Source of the DNA: an uncultured Collinsella sp.
GTDB lineage: Bacteria > Actinomycetota > Coriobacteriia > Coriobacteriales > Coriobacteriaceae
Direction of reading: 5' to 3'
Assembly (NCBI GenBank): GCA_900554905.1
Contig: USJB01000027.1
Coordinates: 1 to 10,094, forward strand
Length of the DNA: 10,094 bases
The notes beneath the pieces were generated by a model. That model did not search any database and was not told where the DNA came from. It saw only the letters and a program-made list of their open reading frames with translations. A program made the translations under genes and the position numbers. Shown here piece after piece: positions 1 to 6,504 of the stretch (the stretch's first letter is position 1; the number at the start of each line of letters is the position of its first letter).

Positions 1-533
1 TTGGCGGCGGCGTCGGCCTGGCAATTGCCTTCCCGGTCGCCAAGCACCTGGTCGAGACCGGCCACGAGGTGCACGCCATCATGGGCGCCCGCACCAAGGA
101 CCTCCTGCTTATGGAGGACCAGTTCCGCGAGCTCCTCGACGAGGACCACATCCACATCACTACCGATGACGGTTCCTACGGCGAGCAGGGCGTTGTCACC
201 GCTCCGCTGGAGCGCCTGCTGCAGGACAAGGCCGTGAGCCAGGTCTTCTGCGTCGGCCCCGTTCCGATGATGAAGTTCTCGACCCTCACCGCCCAGAAGT
301 ACGACACCCCCATCACCGCGTCCCTCAACCCCATCATGGTTGACGGCACCGGCATGTGCGGCTGCTGCCGCGTCGAGGTGGGCGGCGTGACCAAGTTCGC
401 TTGCGTCGACGGCCCCGACTTCGATGCCACCCTGGTCGACTGGGATGACCTTCGTGCCCGCCAGGCCGCTTACCGTTCCGAAGAGGGCGAGTCCCTCAAG
501 GCCTATGAGGAAAAGAGCTGCGCATGCCACTAG
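1..533 (+). CDS. Sulfide dehydrogenase/dihydroorotate dehydrogenase-like FAD/NAD-binding protein (NfnA/PyrK-type small subunit), 3' part only
   Basis: The gene enters from the left edge; the reading frame is set by codons starting at base 3 and the stop is TAG at 531-533, leaving 176 visible residues of a family usually near 280-300. The fragment opens in the NAD-binding fold with a glycine-rich GGGVGLAI turn, has the family's GPVPMMK segment (visible residues 85-91), and then the [2Fe-2S] segment DGTGMCGCCRV with a further Cys at 134. Characterised NfnA proteins bind this cluster with one Asp and three Cys; by alignment these would be D114, C119, C122 and C134, with C121 an extra Cys. The family passes electrons between NAD(H), FAD and an iron-sulfur partner in the cytoplasm. 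The next gene overlaps by 10 bp and encodes the expected large subunit, which argues for an NfnAB-type complex rather than PyrK of pyrimidine synthesis. The short tail ends in CxCH, of unknown role. The FAD-binding N-terminus is outside the window. Confidence 0.88.
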   Translation, partial: GGGVGLAIAFPVAKHLVETGHEVHAIMGARTKDLLLMEDQFRELLDEDHIHITTDDGSYGEQGVVTAPLERLLQDKAVSQVFCVGPVPMMKFSTLTAQKYDTPITASLNPIMVDGTGMCGCCRVEVGGVTKFACVDGPDFDATLVDWDDLRARQAAYRSEEGESLKAYEEKSCACH

Positions 534-1933
534 TTAACGGTCGTTTCGTTGCCGATATGAAGTCGCCCCGCACCCCCGATAACGAGGAGCCGGCTGCCGA
601 GCGCGCCTGCGACTTCCGCCCCGTCGACAAGGGCTTCACCGAGGAGATGGCGCTGGCCGAGGCCGAGCGCTGCCTCAACTGCAAGAAGCCGTTCTGTGTT
701 GAGGGCTGCCCCGTCAACATCAACATTCCCCGCTTTATCGAGCAGATCCGCGCGAAGGACTTCGGCGGCGCTCTCGATACCATCCGCGAGGACTCCATGC
801 TTCCCGCCATCTGCGGCCGCGTCTGCCCGCAGGAGAACCAGTGCGAGGGCAAGTGCATCCGTGGTAAGAAGTCCGAGCCCGTGGCCATCGGCCAGCTCGA
901 GCGCTTCCTGGGTGACCGCCCCGAGCTCGCCTCCACGCCCAAGATGGCCCCCAAGAACGGCAAGAAGGTCGCCGTCGTCGGCTCCGGCCCGTCCGGCATC
1001 ACCTGCGCTGGCGAGCTCGCCCGTAACGGCTTTGACGTCACCGTCTTCGAGGCATTCTTCACCGGCGGCGGCGTGCTGGTCTACGGCATCCCCGAGTTCC
1101 GTCTGCCCAAGGCAGTCGTCAAGCGCGAGATCGACGGCCTGGAGGACATGGGCGTCAAGTTTGAGTACAACTCCGTCGTGGGCAACATGGCCACGGCCGA
1201 GGAGCTGTTCGAGCAGGGCTTCGACGCCATCTACGTGGCGACCGGCGCTGGCCTGCCCAAGTTCCTCAACGTCCCCGGCGAGAACCTGCCCAACGTCTTC
1301 TTCGCGAACGAGTACCTCACCCGCGTGAACCTGATGAAGGCCAACAAGTTCCCCGAGTACGACACCCCCACCAAGCACGGCAAGAACGTCGTCGTCTTTG
1401 GTGGCGGCAACGTGGCTATGGATGCCGTCCGTACCGCCAAGCGCCTGGGCGCCGAGCATGCCATCATCGCCTACCGTCGTACCGAGGACGAGATGCCCTG
1501 CCGTCGCGCCGAGCTGCACCACGCTAAGGCCGAGGGCGTCGAGGTTCTGCCGCTCGTCTCCCCGCTCGAGTTTGTCGCCGGCGAGGACGGCTCCGTGTGC
1601 GCCGTCAAGGTCCAGAAGATGGAGCTCGGCGAGCCCGATGAGTCCGGCCGTCGTCGCCCGGTGCCCATCGAGGGCGCCATCGAGGAGATTCCCTGCGACG
1701 TCGCAATCTCGGCTATCGGTACCAACGCCAACCCCTTCGCAAAGAAGATCGGCGGCAAGATGGAGCTCAACAAGTGGGGCTACATCGTTGCCGACGAGGA
1801 GACCGGCCAGACCACCGATCCCCGTATCTGGGCCGGCGGCGACATCGTCACCGGTGCCGCTACGGTCATTCTGGCGATGGGCGCCGGCAAGAAGGCCGCC
1901 GCTTCCATCACCAAGAGCCTGCTGGGCGAGTAA
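524..1933 (+). CDS. gltA: NADPH-dependent glutamate synthase-type flavoprotein (GltA; NfnB-like large subunit)
   Basis: 469 residues. The N-terminal ferredoxin-like domain carries eight cysteines in two groups (C50, C53, C58, C62 and C97, C101, C107, C111), the pattern for two [4Fe-4S] clusters. An FAD-binding fold follows (VVGSGPSG, about 151-158), then a second dinucleotide fold for NADPH (FGGGNVAMD, about 292-300, followed by the YRRTEDEMPCRRAE segment), and the C-terminal FAD signature WAGGDIVTGAATVILAMG (436-453). This is the architecture of the glutamate synthase small subunit, homotetrameric archaeal GltA, SudA and NfnB. The ATG at 524 lies inside the end of the upstream gene (10-bp overlap), so translation is probably coupled. 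That partner, and the absence of a glutamate synthase large subunit beside it, favour an NfnAB-type NADH-dependent reduced ferredoxin:NADP+ oxidoreductase, which would supply NADPH in an anaerobe. Automated annotation usually names the family gltA. The family call is firm; the bifurcating function is inferred from gene pairing. Confidence 0.93.
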   Translation: MPLVNGRFVADMKSPRTPDNEEPAAERACDFRPVDKGFTEEMALAEAERCLNCKKPFCVEGCPVNINIPRFIEQIRAKDFGGALDTIREDSMLPAICGRVCPQENQCEGKCIRGKKSEPVAIGQLERFLGDRPELASTPKMAPKNGKKVAVVGSGPSGITCAGELARNGFDVTVFEAFFTGGGVLVYGIPEFRLPKAVVKREIDGLEDMGVKFEYNSVVGNMATAEELFEQGFDAIYVATGAGLPKFLNVPGENLPNVFFANEYLTRVNLMKANKFPEYDTPTKHGKNVVVFGGGNVAMDAVRTAKRLGAEHAIIAYRRTEDEMPCRRAELHHAKAEGVEVLPLVSPLEFVAGEDGSVCAVKVQKMELGEPDESGRRRPVPIEGAIEEIPCDVAISAIGTNANPFAKKIGGKMELNKWGYIVADEETGQTTDPRIWAGGDIVTGAATVILAMGAGKKAAASITKSLLGE

Positions 1934-1961
1934 TCACCTACAGCGTTAGCCATCAAACGGC

Positions 1962-1999
1962 AAAGTCCCCGTCGAGCACACGCCCGGCGGGGACTTTTT
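1962..1999 (+). terminator. Rho-independent terminator of the gltA/nfnB-like transcript
   Basis: A perfect 10-bp stem (1962-1971 with 1988-1997) encloses a 16-nt loop. The right arm runs into five T at 1995-1999. It lies 28 bases after the stop codon at 1933. The stem contains GTCCCC and GGGGAC, the same hexamer as the dispersed palindromes elsewhere in the window, but here it has an ordinary terminator layout. On the opposite strand only a short T-stretch follows, so it may also weakly stop the convergent transcript. Confidence 0.85.
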
Positions 2000-2015
2000 C
2001 TATGCCGATCGCCCT

Positions 2016-2050
2016 ACCACCGCAAAGGTGCCTGTCCCCCTTGCGGTGGT
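2016..2050. repeat. GGGGAC-family hairpin between convergent genes
   Basis: A perfect 10-bp inverted repeat, ACCACCGCAA (2016-2025) with TTGCGGTGGT (2041-2050), has a 15-nt loop holding AGGTGCCTGTCCCCC. Read on the minus strand the loop contains GGGGGACAGGCACC, which matches the core of the other palindromes here. Four T follow the stem on the plus strand (from 2050), so it might serve as a second plus-strand terminator. On the minus strand, where it would be needed for the kinase-like operon ending at 2060, no T-run follows. Confidence 0.7.
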
Positions 2051-2059
2051 TTTGGTCGG

Positions 2060-2683
2060 TTAGCCTTCGAGCTGGGCCACTTTGTAGCGGTAGGCAGCGG
2101 CGATAACGTCTTTGCAGCCCTCGCGGCCCAGCTTGGCGCGGTTGACGACGATGTCTTTACCGCTCGTCATCTTCCACTTTCCGGCACTGTAGCGCTTATA
2201 GAACGCCTCGCGCGCCTTCTGCTGCTGTTTGACCAGCTTGGCGCCCTTCTTTTTGTTAAGGCCACGCTTCTTGCGCACAATCTCGACGCGGTCCTCAAAG
2301 GGTGCGGTCACCAACACGGCAATGTGGTTGGGGTTGTTACGCAGCAGGTAGTCGGACAGACGACCCTCGATAATGCAGCTCTCGGTCTCGCCCAGATCCA
2401 AAATCACCTGGCTCATCTTTTGGAACAACTTATCCGAGTACGAACGCGCATCGTAGCGGTCGGGCAGAAACGCCATGTTCTCCACGGCCAGGCGCTCGTC
2501 GTAGGCGGCCATCTTGTCGAGCGACTCGCCCGCGCGCAGCGACGCACGTACCAGCAGCTCGTTATCGTACAGCGGAATCCCCAACTCGTCGGCAAGCATG
2601 CGGCCAATCTCGTGGCCCTCGGCGCCAAAGTCGCGCGCGATGGTAATGACCACAGGATTCTTCTTATTCTCCAGATCGCTCAT
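2060..2683 (-). CDS. Cytidylate kinase-like family P-loop protein
   Basis: 207 residues from the ATG at 2683, which has a clear Shine-Dalgarno (AGAAAGGA, about 5-7 bases upstream). An in-frame extension to 2728 is open, but it runs through a palindromic repeat and lacks a ribosome site, so it was not used. The N-terminus has ITIARDFGAEGHEIG (14-27) followed by LADELGIPLYDNELL, the modified P-loop region of the AAA_26/cytidylate kinase-like family (PF13189). CIIEGRLSDYLL (103-114) and KAREAFYKRYSAGKW (156-170) correspond to the later conserved segments. Family members resemble nucleotide kinases, but their substrate is mostly unproven; the true cmk is a different, better conserved protein. The lysine of a classical Walker A (GKS/T) is absent, as is usual in this family. 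It is the last gene of the amino-acid ABC transporter operon, 48 bases after a permease stop. No function in transport is implied by sequence. Confidence 0.83.
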   Translation of the reverse strand: MSDLENKKNPVVITIARDFGAEGHEIGRMLADELGIPLYDNELLVRASLRAGESLDKMAAYDERLAVENMAFLPDRYDARSYSDKLFQKMSQVILDLGETESCIIEGRLSDYLLRNNPNHIAVLVTAPFEDRVEIVRKKRGLNKKKGAKLVKQQQKAREAFYKRYSAGKWKMTSGKDIVVNRAKLGREGCKDVIAAAYRYKVAQLEG

Positions 2684-2699
2684 CGCGATTCCTTTCTCT

Positions 2700-2730
2700 A
2701 TGTGACAAAGGGGCTGTCCCTTTGCCACAT
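2700..2730. repeat. Palindromic hairpin between permease and kinase-like gene
   Basis: A 31-nt hairpin: 13-nt arms (2700-2712 and 2718-2730) with one mismatch that becomes a G-T wobble in the minus-strand transcript, and a 5-nt loop. The arms contain CAAAGGG/CCCTTTG and the minus strand reads GGGACAGCCCC, a shortened form of the core seen in the other repeats. No T-run follows on either strand, so it is not a standard terminator. It fills most of the 48-bp gap between the permease stop (2732-2734) and the kinase-like ribosome site. Confidence 0.72.
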
Positions 2731-2731
2731 T

Positions 2732-3370
2732 CTACGCTGCCACCATTCGCCTCTGATATGCGCGAACCAGCAGCGAGATACCAAAGTTGAGCACAAAGTA
2801 CATCGCAAACACCAGGCCGTAGAGCATAAGCACCTGCGACAGGTCGATCGCGTGGGCCATCACGACGTTTGCCGTGTACATGAGCTCGGCCACGTTAATG
2901 CCCGAAAGATACGAGCTGTCCTTGATGACGGTCGTGCACTGGCTAAACAGCGCCGGAATGATCGTCTTAAACGTCTGAGGCAGAATGATGTAGCGCATGG
3001 TGGCAAAGAAGCCAAAGCCCTGGCTCTGCGCTGCCTCAAACTGGCCGCGCGGAATCGAGTTGAGGCCGCCGCGCACAATCTCGGCCATAACAGCGCTGGT
3101 AAACAGCGTAAAGGCGATGGTCGAAATCACAATGTCCAAACCCTGCACCGTAAAGTAGATAAACAGAATCCACAGCAGGTTTGGCGTGCAACGGAACAGC
3201 TCGATATAGGCGCTCACCAAAATACGGAATGGACGGGGCGCATAGCTCTTAACGAGCGCCAGCACCGTGCCAAAGATGAGCGAGAAAAAAATCGACAGCG
3301 CCGAGATCTCGATTGTCTTAACAAAGCCGCCCCAAATGTAGAGCAGGTTGGTCGCGTTGAAGATTTCCAT
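2732..3370 (-). CDS. Amino acid ABC transporter permease (His/Glu/Gln/Arg family), second permease
   Basis: 212 residues, a normal length for the polar amino-acid (HAAP, GlnP/HisM-like) inner-membrane permeases. Hydrophobic segments lie near residues 14-40, 50-75, 78-100 and 178-203. The cytoplasmic EAA loop that docks on the ATPase is clear: EAAQSQGFGFFATMRYIILP at 112-131. The ATG at 3370 sits 3 bases after the upstream permease stop; its Shine-Dalgarno (GGAGG) lies within the last codons of that gene, so the two are probably translationally coupled. It is expected to form a heterodimeric channel with the neighbouring permease. Substrate cannot be read from the permease; see the binding protein. 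Confidence 0.93.
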   Translation of the reverse strand: MEIFNATNLLYIWGGFVKTIEISALSIFFSLIFGTVLALVKSYAPRPFRILVSAYIELFRCTPNLLWILFIYFTVQGLDIVISTIAFTLFTSAVMAEIVRGGLNSIPRGQFEAAQSQGFGFFATMRYIILPQTFKTIIPALFSQCTTVIKDSSYLSGINVAELMYTANVVMAHAIDLSQVLMLYGLVFAMYFVLNFGISLLVRAYQRRMVAA

Positions 3371-3373
3371 GCG

Positions 3374-4120
3374 CTAGGCCTCCTCTACGTTGTCGAGCCC
3401 CAGCTCGGCCAGGCTCACGCCGCGCGGACGCTCCTTGGAGCGGCGCTCGAGCCACTGCACCAGCATGGCGAGCGGAAAGCAGATGATGAAGTACATAAGG
3501 CAGCAGACGATGTATCCCTGCAGGTAACCGTACAGACTCACAAAGTTGTCGGAACGGTACATAAGGTCGCCGCCGGCCACGAGCGCCAGCACCGACGTGT
3601 TCTTGACCAGGTTGAGCGCCTGGTTACACAGCGGCGGCAGAATGATCTTGAATGTCTGGGGCAGCACGATGTACCAGTATGCCTGCGCACGGGTGAAGCC
3701 CTGGCTCTGGGCCGCCTCCATCTGACCGCGCGGAACCGCCTCGATACCAGTGCGGATGACCTCCGAGATGTAGGCCGCGTGATACAGGCCCACACCCAAG
3801 AAGCCCAGCACGAACGGCGCAATGCGCACCGGCTGGTCGGCACCGGTTATGGCCTGCAAAAACTGCGGACCGGCCATGTACATAAAGAGCACCTGCACGG
3901 GCAACGGGGTGTTCTGGTAAAACTCCACGTACACGCGGCTTATGGCGCGCAGCACGCGCGAGCGAGTGGTAGAGAACACGCCCAGTAGCGTGCCCAGCAC
4001 CAGCGACAGCAGCAGACCGGCAACGACTACCTGTAGCGTCACGCCAAAGCCCTCCCAGAAGGGCCCCATGTTTTGAAATGTCGTCGACCAACGGTCGGCG
4101 TCAAATAATCCTTCGAGCAT
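3374..4120 (-). CDS. Amino acid ABC transporter permease (His/Glu/Gln/Arg family), first permease
   Basis: 248 residues from the ATG at 4120, chosen because AGGAAGGA lies 5 bases upstream. A longer in-frame start at 4153 would overlap the binding-protein gene and add a polar stretch not expected in the family. Membrane segments are visible near 25-50, 72-93, 100-122 and 200-222. The EAA loop reads EAAQSQGFTRAQAYWYIVLP (135-154). The C-terminus is a charged cytoplasmic tail (226-248) longer than in the partner permease. It lies 25 bases after the binding-protein stop and 3 bases before the second permease. Together the two permeases make the transmembrane part of one importer. Confidence 0.92.
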   Translation of the reverse strand: MLEGLFDADRWSTTFQNMGPFWEGFGVTLQVVVAGLLLSLVLGTLLGVFSTTRSRVLRAISRVYVEFYQNTPLPVQVLFMYMAGPQFLQAITGADQPVRIAPFVLGFLGVGLYHAAYISEVIRTGIEAVPRGQMEAAQSQGFTRAQAYWYIVLPQTFKIILPPLCNQALNLVKNTSVLALVAGGDLMYRSDNFVSLYGYLQGYIVCCLMYFIICFPLAMLVQWLERRSKERPRGVSLAELGLDNVEEA

Positions 4121-4145
4121 TTGATTCCTTCCTTGGGCGATGCGC

Positions 4146-5021
4146 CTATACAAGACCCCAGGTCTTGACCTCTTGGTCGAGCCAGCCGTCGGCCAGGCGA
4201 TCGCAAATCACCTGATCGACCACAGCCGAAAGGTCGCAGCCCTTCTTGGTCGCCACGCCGTAGCCCTGCTCGCCAAACTTGACCTCGGGCTGCAGCAGCT
4301 CAACGGTCTCGTTCATGTAACCGGCCAGCGTGGAGCGGTCCATGGCAAAGACGTCGATATTGCCGGCGTCGAGCGAACTCTTGATGATGGGATAGCCGCT
4401 AAAGGCCCTAAACTCGGGCTTGCAGCTAAAGCCGTTGTCCTTGATCATCTGCTCGATCAGGCCCTGCGTGGTGGCACCCTGGCTCACACCAATGACCTTG
4501 CCATCCAGATCCTCAATCGAGGTAAAGCCCGAACGCTTCTTGACCATGAGTCCCACGTAGTCGGTGCGGTACGGCGTCGAGAAATCCCAGCTCTTCTTGC
4601 GCTCGTCGGTGATGGTGTAGGTCGCCGCGACCACGTCGAGTTGGCCGTTATCGATCAGCGGGCCGCGCGTCTTGGGCGTTACGTCGGTAAACTCGACAAG
4701 CTCCTGGGCGCGGGCCTCCTTGTAGCTCACGCCAAAGACGGCAGCGGCGATCTGGTAGCACAAATCGACTTCCATGCCCCCAAAGCGGCCCTTGGCGGTG
4801 TCGTAATAGCCATAGCCGGGAACATCCTTCTTAACGCCGGCATTCAGATGGCCACGCGACTTGATGGCCGCAAGCTTGGACCCCTTGTCGGAGTCCTCGC
4901 CGCTGGTGGAGTTGTCGCAACCGGTAAGCGCGGTCCCCGTCAGCGCAAGCATGCCGGCGCCAGCCAGCTGCAAAAAGTGACGGCGCGACACGGCCGCCCT
5001 CGTCATATCCGTCATGTCCAT
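4146..5021 (-). CDS. Polar amino-acid ABC transporter substrate-binding lipoprotein with Tat-type signal
   Basis: 291 residues from the ATG at 5021; a GTG at 5024 is the alternative, and both sit close to a weak AGG ribosome site 8 bases after the ATPase stop. The N-terminus has a twin-arginine motif (SRRHFLQ, 12-18), a hydrophobic stretch and a lipobox LTGC with C35. This suggests Tat-dependent export and lipid anchoring on the outer face of the membrane. The mature part is a family 3 solute-binding protein (SBP_bac_3). It has GRFGGMEVDLCYQIAAAVFG (78-97), the TITDER segment (136-141) whose Arg usually holds the amino-acid carboxylate, WDFSTPYRTDYVGLMV (145-160), GKVIGVSQGATTQ (174-186) and the late ligand Asp in FAMDRSTLAGY (225-235). 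Relatives bind glutamate, glutamine, aspartate or similar amino acids; the exact ligand is not readable here. ATPase and two permeases in the same operon make a complete importer. Confidence 0.93.
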   Translation of the reverse strand: MDMTDMTRAAVSRRHFLQLAGAGMLALTGTALTGCDNSTSGEDSDKGSKLAAIKSRGHLNAGVKKDVPGYGYYDTAKGRFGGMEVDLCYQIAAAVFGVSYKEARAQELVEFTDVTPKTRGPLIDNGQLDVVAATYTITDERKKSWDFSTPYRTDYVGLMVKKRSGFTSIEDLDGKVIGVSQGATTQGLIEQMIKDNGFSCKPEFRAFSGYPIIKSSLDAGNIDVFAMDRSTLAGYMNETVELLQPEVKFGEQGYGVATKKGCDLSAVVDQVICDRLADGWLDQEVKTWGLV

Positions 5022-5029
5022 CACCGCGC

Positions 5030-5761
5030 CTAGTGCAGAATCTTGGACAGGAACTCGCGGCAGCGCGGGTTCTCGGGGTTATCGAAGAAGTGCTCGGGTG
5101 TGCCCTCCTCCAGGATGCGGCCGTCCTCCATAAAGATGACGCGGTCGGCCACCTGGCGCGCAAAACCCATCTCGTGCGTCACGCAGATCATGGTGATGTC
5201 CTCCTGCGCGAGCTCAATCATAACGTCCAGAACCTCCTGGACCATCTCGGGGTCGAGCGCCGAGGTCGGCTCGTCAAACAGGATGATGGGCTGCTTGGTG
5301 CACAGGGCACGGGCGATGGCGATGCGCTGTTGCTGACCGCCCGAGAGGTTCTGCGGATACTCGCCGGCCTTATGCGCCATGCCAACGCGCTTGAGCGCGG
5401 CGATGGCGACCTCGGTCGCCTCCTCCTTGCTCTTCTTTTGCAGCTTGATGGGCGCGAGCGTCAGGTTGCCGAGCACCGTCATGTTGGGATACAGGTTGAA
5501 CTGCTGAAACACCATGGAACTATACTTGCGAGCCATCTCCAGGTGATTCTTTTTGGTGAGCGGCGTACCGTCGATGACGACCTCGCCCGACGTGGGCTCC
5601 TCCAGATAATCGACGCAACGGATGAGCGTCGACTTACCCGAACCGGAGGGCCCGATCATTACGAGCTTCTCGCCGCGCTTGACGGTGAGGTTGATATCTT
5701 TGAGCACATGCAGGTCGCCAAAGTACTTGTTGAGATGCTTGATCTCGATCATGTCTGCCAT
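5030..5761 (-). CDS. Polar amino-acid ABC transporter ATP-binding protein (GlnQ-like)
   Basis: 243 residues, full length for the GlnQ/HisP group. All nucleotide-binding motifs are intact: Walker A GPSGSGKST (37-45), Q-loop FQQFNLYP (85-92), signature LSGGQQQR (139-146), Walker B IILFDE with catalytic E164 (159-164), D-loop SALD (167-170), and switch H196 in CVTHEMG. The protein powers import by the two permeases encoded downstream. The ATG at 5761 is preceded by GGGAAGGGA at good spacing. It is the first gene of the operon ATPase, binding protein, permease, permease, kinase-like gene, whose gaps are 8, 25, 3 and 48 bases. A possible promoter lies just upstream (TACAAT on the minus strand, 5797-5802). 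Confidence 0.95.
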   Translation of the reverse strand: MADMIEIKHLNKYFGDLHVLKDINLTVKRGEKLVMIGPSGSGKSTLIRCVDYLEEPTSGEVVIDGTPLTKKNHLEMARKYSSMVFQQFNLYPNMTVLGNLTLAPIKLQKKSKEEATEVAIAALKRVGMAHKAGEYPQNLSGGQQQRIAIARALCTKQPIILFDEPTSALDPEMVQEVLDVMIELAQEDITMICVTHEMGFARQVADRVIFMEDGRILEEGTPEHFFDNPENPRCREFLSKILH

Positions 5762-5796
5762 GAATGTCCCTTCCCTGCGTTTACACGAGCTGAACT

Positions 5797-5825
5797 ATTG
5801 TACGGAAAGAACCACGTTTCCGCAG
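5797..5825 (-). promoter_or_regulatory. Possible promoter of the amino-acid ABC operon
   Basis: On the minus strand TACAAT (5797-5802) matches the -10 consensus at five of six positions and would start transcription near 5790, giving a leader of about 30 bases before the ATPase ATG. The hexamer 17 bases upstream (CTGCGG) is a poor -35 match, so an activator may be needed or the true promoter may lie elsewhere. This is the only reasonable -10 seen between the repeat at 5872 and the gene. Confidence 0.3.
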
Positions 5826-5871
5826 CCCACACTACATTCCCGTAAAGAACCCGCAACCTTCCACCCGCTCG

Positions 5872-5940
5872 TTGGGGACAGACTTAAATGAGTACCTGCT
5901 CATTGGGCACTCATTTAAGTCTGTCCCCAATGAGTGCCCA
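5872..5940. repeat. Long perfect GGGGAC palindrome with an alternative hairpin
   Basis: Arms of 22 nt (5872-5893 and 5909-5930) are perfectly complementary around a 15-nt loop. The left arm starts TTGGGGACAGACTTAAATG. A second perfect 11-bp stem, TGGGCACTCAT (5904-5914) with ATGAGTGCCCA (5930-5940), reuses the right half of the first, so the two cannot form together. No T-run adjoins the long stem. The element lies between the yqeY terminator (5947-5978) and the ABC-operon leader. It is the cleanest member of the repeat family in this window. Confidence 0.88.
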
Positions 5941-5946
5941 ACCAGC

Positions 5947-5978
5947 AAAAAGGGGCGCGACCGCAATGGTCACGCCCC
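5947..5978 (-). terminator. Rho-independent terminator of the yqeY transcript
   Basis: Read on the minus strand, GGGGCGTGACC pairs with GGTCGCGCCCC (5968-5978 with 5952-5962) in 11 pairs with one G-T wobble, around the 5-nt loop ATTGC, and is followed by TTTTT (5947-5951). It lies 28 bases past the yqeY stop codon. Confidence 0.9.
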
Positions 5979-6006
5979 CCAACATCAACTATGTACCGCT
6001 CGGCCC

Positions 6007-6450
6007 TTAAGCCAGCTTTGCTCCGACGATCTTTGCCGCGGCAGGCTTATCGAAATTGCCACCGGTGGCCTTGCCGAGTGCTCCCATGACCTGGCCCATC
6101 TGCTTCTTGGACGTGGCGCCCAGCTCAGCGATGACCTGCTCGATCAGAGCCTCGAGCTCCTCGCCCGAAACCTGCGCGGGCAGCAGGCTCTCCAGGATCT
6201 TGACCTGCTCGGTCAGGTTGTCGGTACGCTCCTGGTCGGTACCGGCCTTGATGGACATCTCCAGCGTCTCACTCGTCTGCTTAATCAGACGCTTGATCAT
6301 GCTGTTGACGTCTTCCTCGGTCACATCGCGGCGCTCGTTAACCTCGATATTCTTCACCTCGGCCTTAACCTGGCGAATGATAGACAGGCGAACCTTGTCC
6401 TTGGCCTTCATGGCCGCAATCATTTCTTTCTGCAGCTCTTCGTTGGTCAT
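6007..6450 (-). CDS. yqeY: GatB/YqeY domain-containing protein
   Basis: 147 residues, the usual family length of about 147-150. The ATG at 6450 is chosen because AGAGAGGA lies 7 bases upstream; a TTG at 6456 is in frame but badly spaced. The N-terminal half is helical and charged, with the family's MKAKDKVRLSIIRQVKAEVKN stretch (14-34 region). The C-terminal half contains LPAQVSGEELEALI (91-104) and the conserved GATSKKQMGQVMGAL (112-126), which corresponds to the tRNA-binding tail domain of GatB, a subunit of Asp/Glu-tRNA amidotransferase. Free-standing YqeY proteins are widespread, presumed cytoplasmic and of unproven function; a link to tRNA is inferred from the GatB similarity. It is 54 bases downstream of the peptidyl-prolyl isomerase gene on the same strand and is followed by a terminator, so the two probably share a transcript. 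Confidence 0.92.
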   Translation of the reverse strand: MTNEELQKEMIAAMKAKDKVRLSIIRQVKAEVKNIEVNERRDVTEEDVNSMIKRLIKQTSETLEMSIKAGTDQERTDNLTEQVKILESLLPAQVSGEELEALIEQVIAELGATSKKQMGQVMGALGKATGGNFDKPAAAKIVGAKLA

Positions 6451-6473
6451 CTGCAAATCCTCTCTAATAGCGT

Positions 6474-6499
6474 GGGCGGCACTCGCGCGAGCACCGCCC
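6474..6499. other. GC-rich hairpin between isomerase gene and yqeY
   Basis: A 26-nt inverted repeat of two 13-nt arms with no spacer (6474-6486 and 6487-6499), with two adjacent positions that pair only as wobbles in the minus-strand transcript. It follows the isomerase stop (6505) and is not followed by T residues. It may slow polymerase, protect the upstream mRNA end or reduce expression of yqeY relative to the isomerase; none of these is shown by the sequence. Confidence 0.5.
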
Positions 6500-6504
6500 C
6501 ATGA

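Noticed and set aside
530..1522. A 330-codon open frame on the minus strand opposite the gltA-like gene.
   Set aside because: Low-complexity Gly/Ala/Val/Leu/Asp composition and full overlap with a gene with intact cofactor motifs; an antisense shadow.
2324..3988. A 554-codon open frame on the plus strand opposite the kinase-like gene and both permeases.
   Set aside because: Its translation is rich in His, Gln, Arg and Val with no recognisable domain, and it mirrors the third-codon bias of three well-supported minus-strand genes. It is a GC-driven antisense shadow.
5762..5871. A riboswitch or T-box leader ahead of the amino-acid importer operon.
   Set aside because: The leader from the candidate start site is only about 30 bases and shows no T-box sequence, conserved aptamer motif or terminator/antiterminator pair.
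5872..5930. The 22-bp palindrome read as a bidirectional terminator.
   Set aside because: No T-run adjoins the stem on either strand, and a proper terminator for yqeY exists at 5947-5978.
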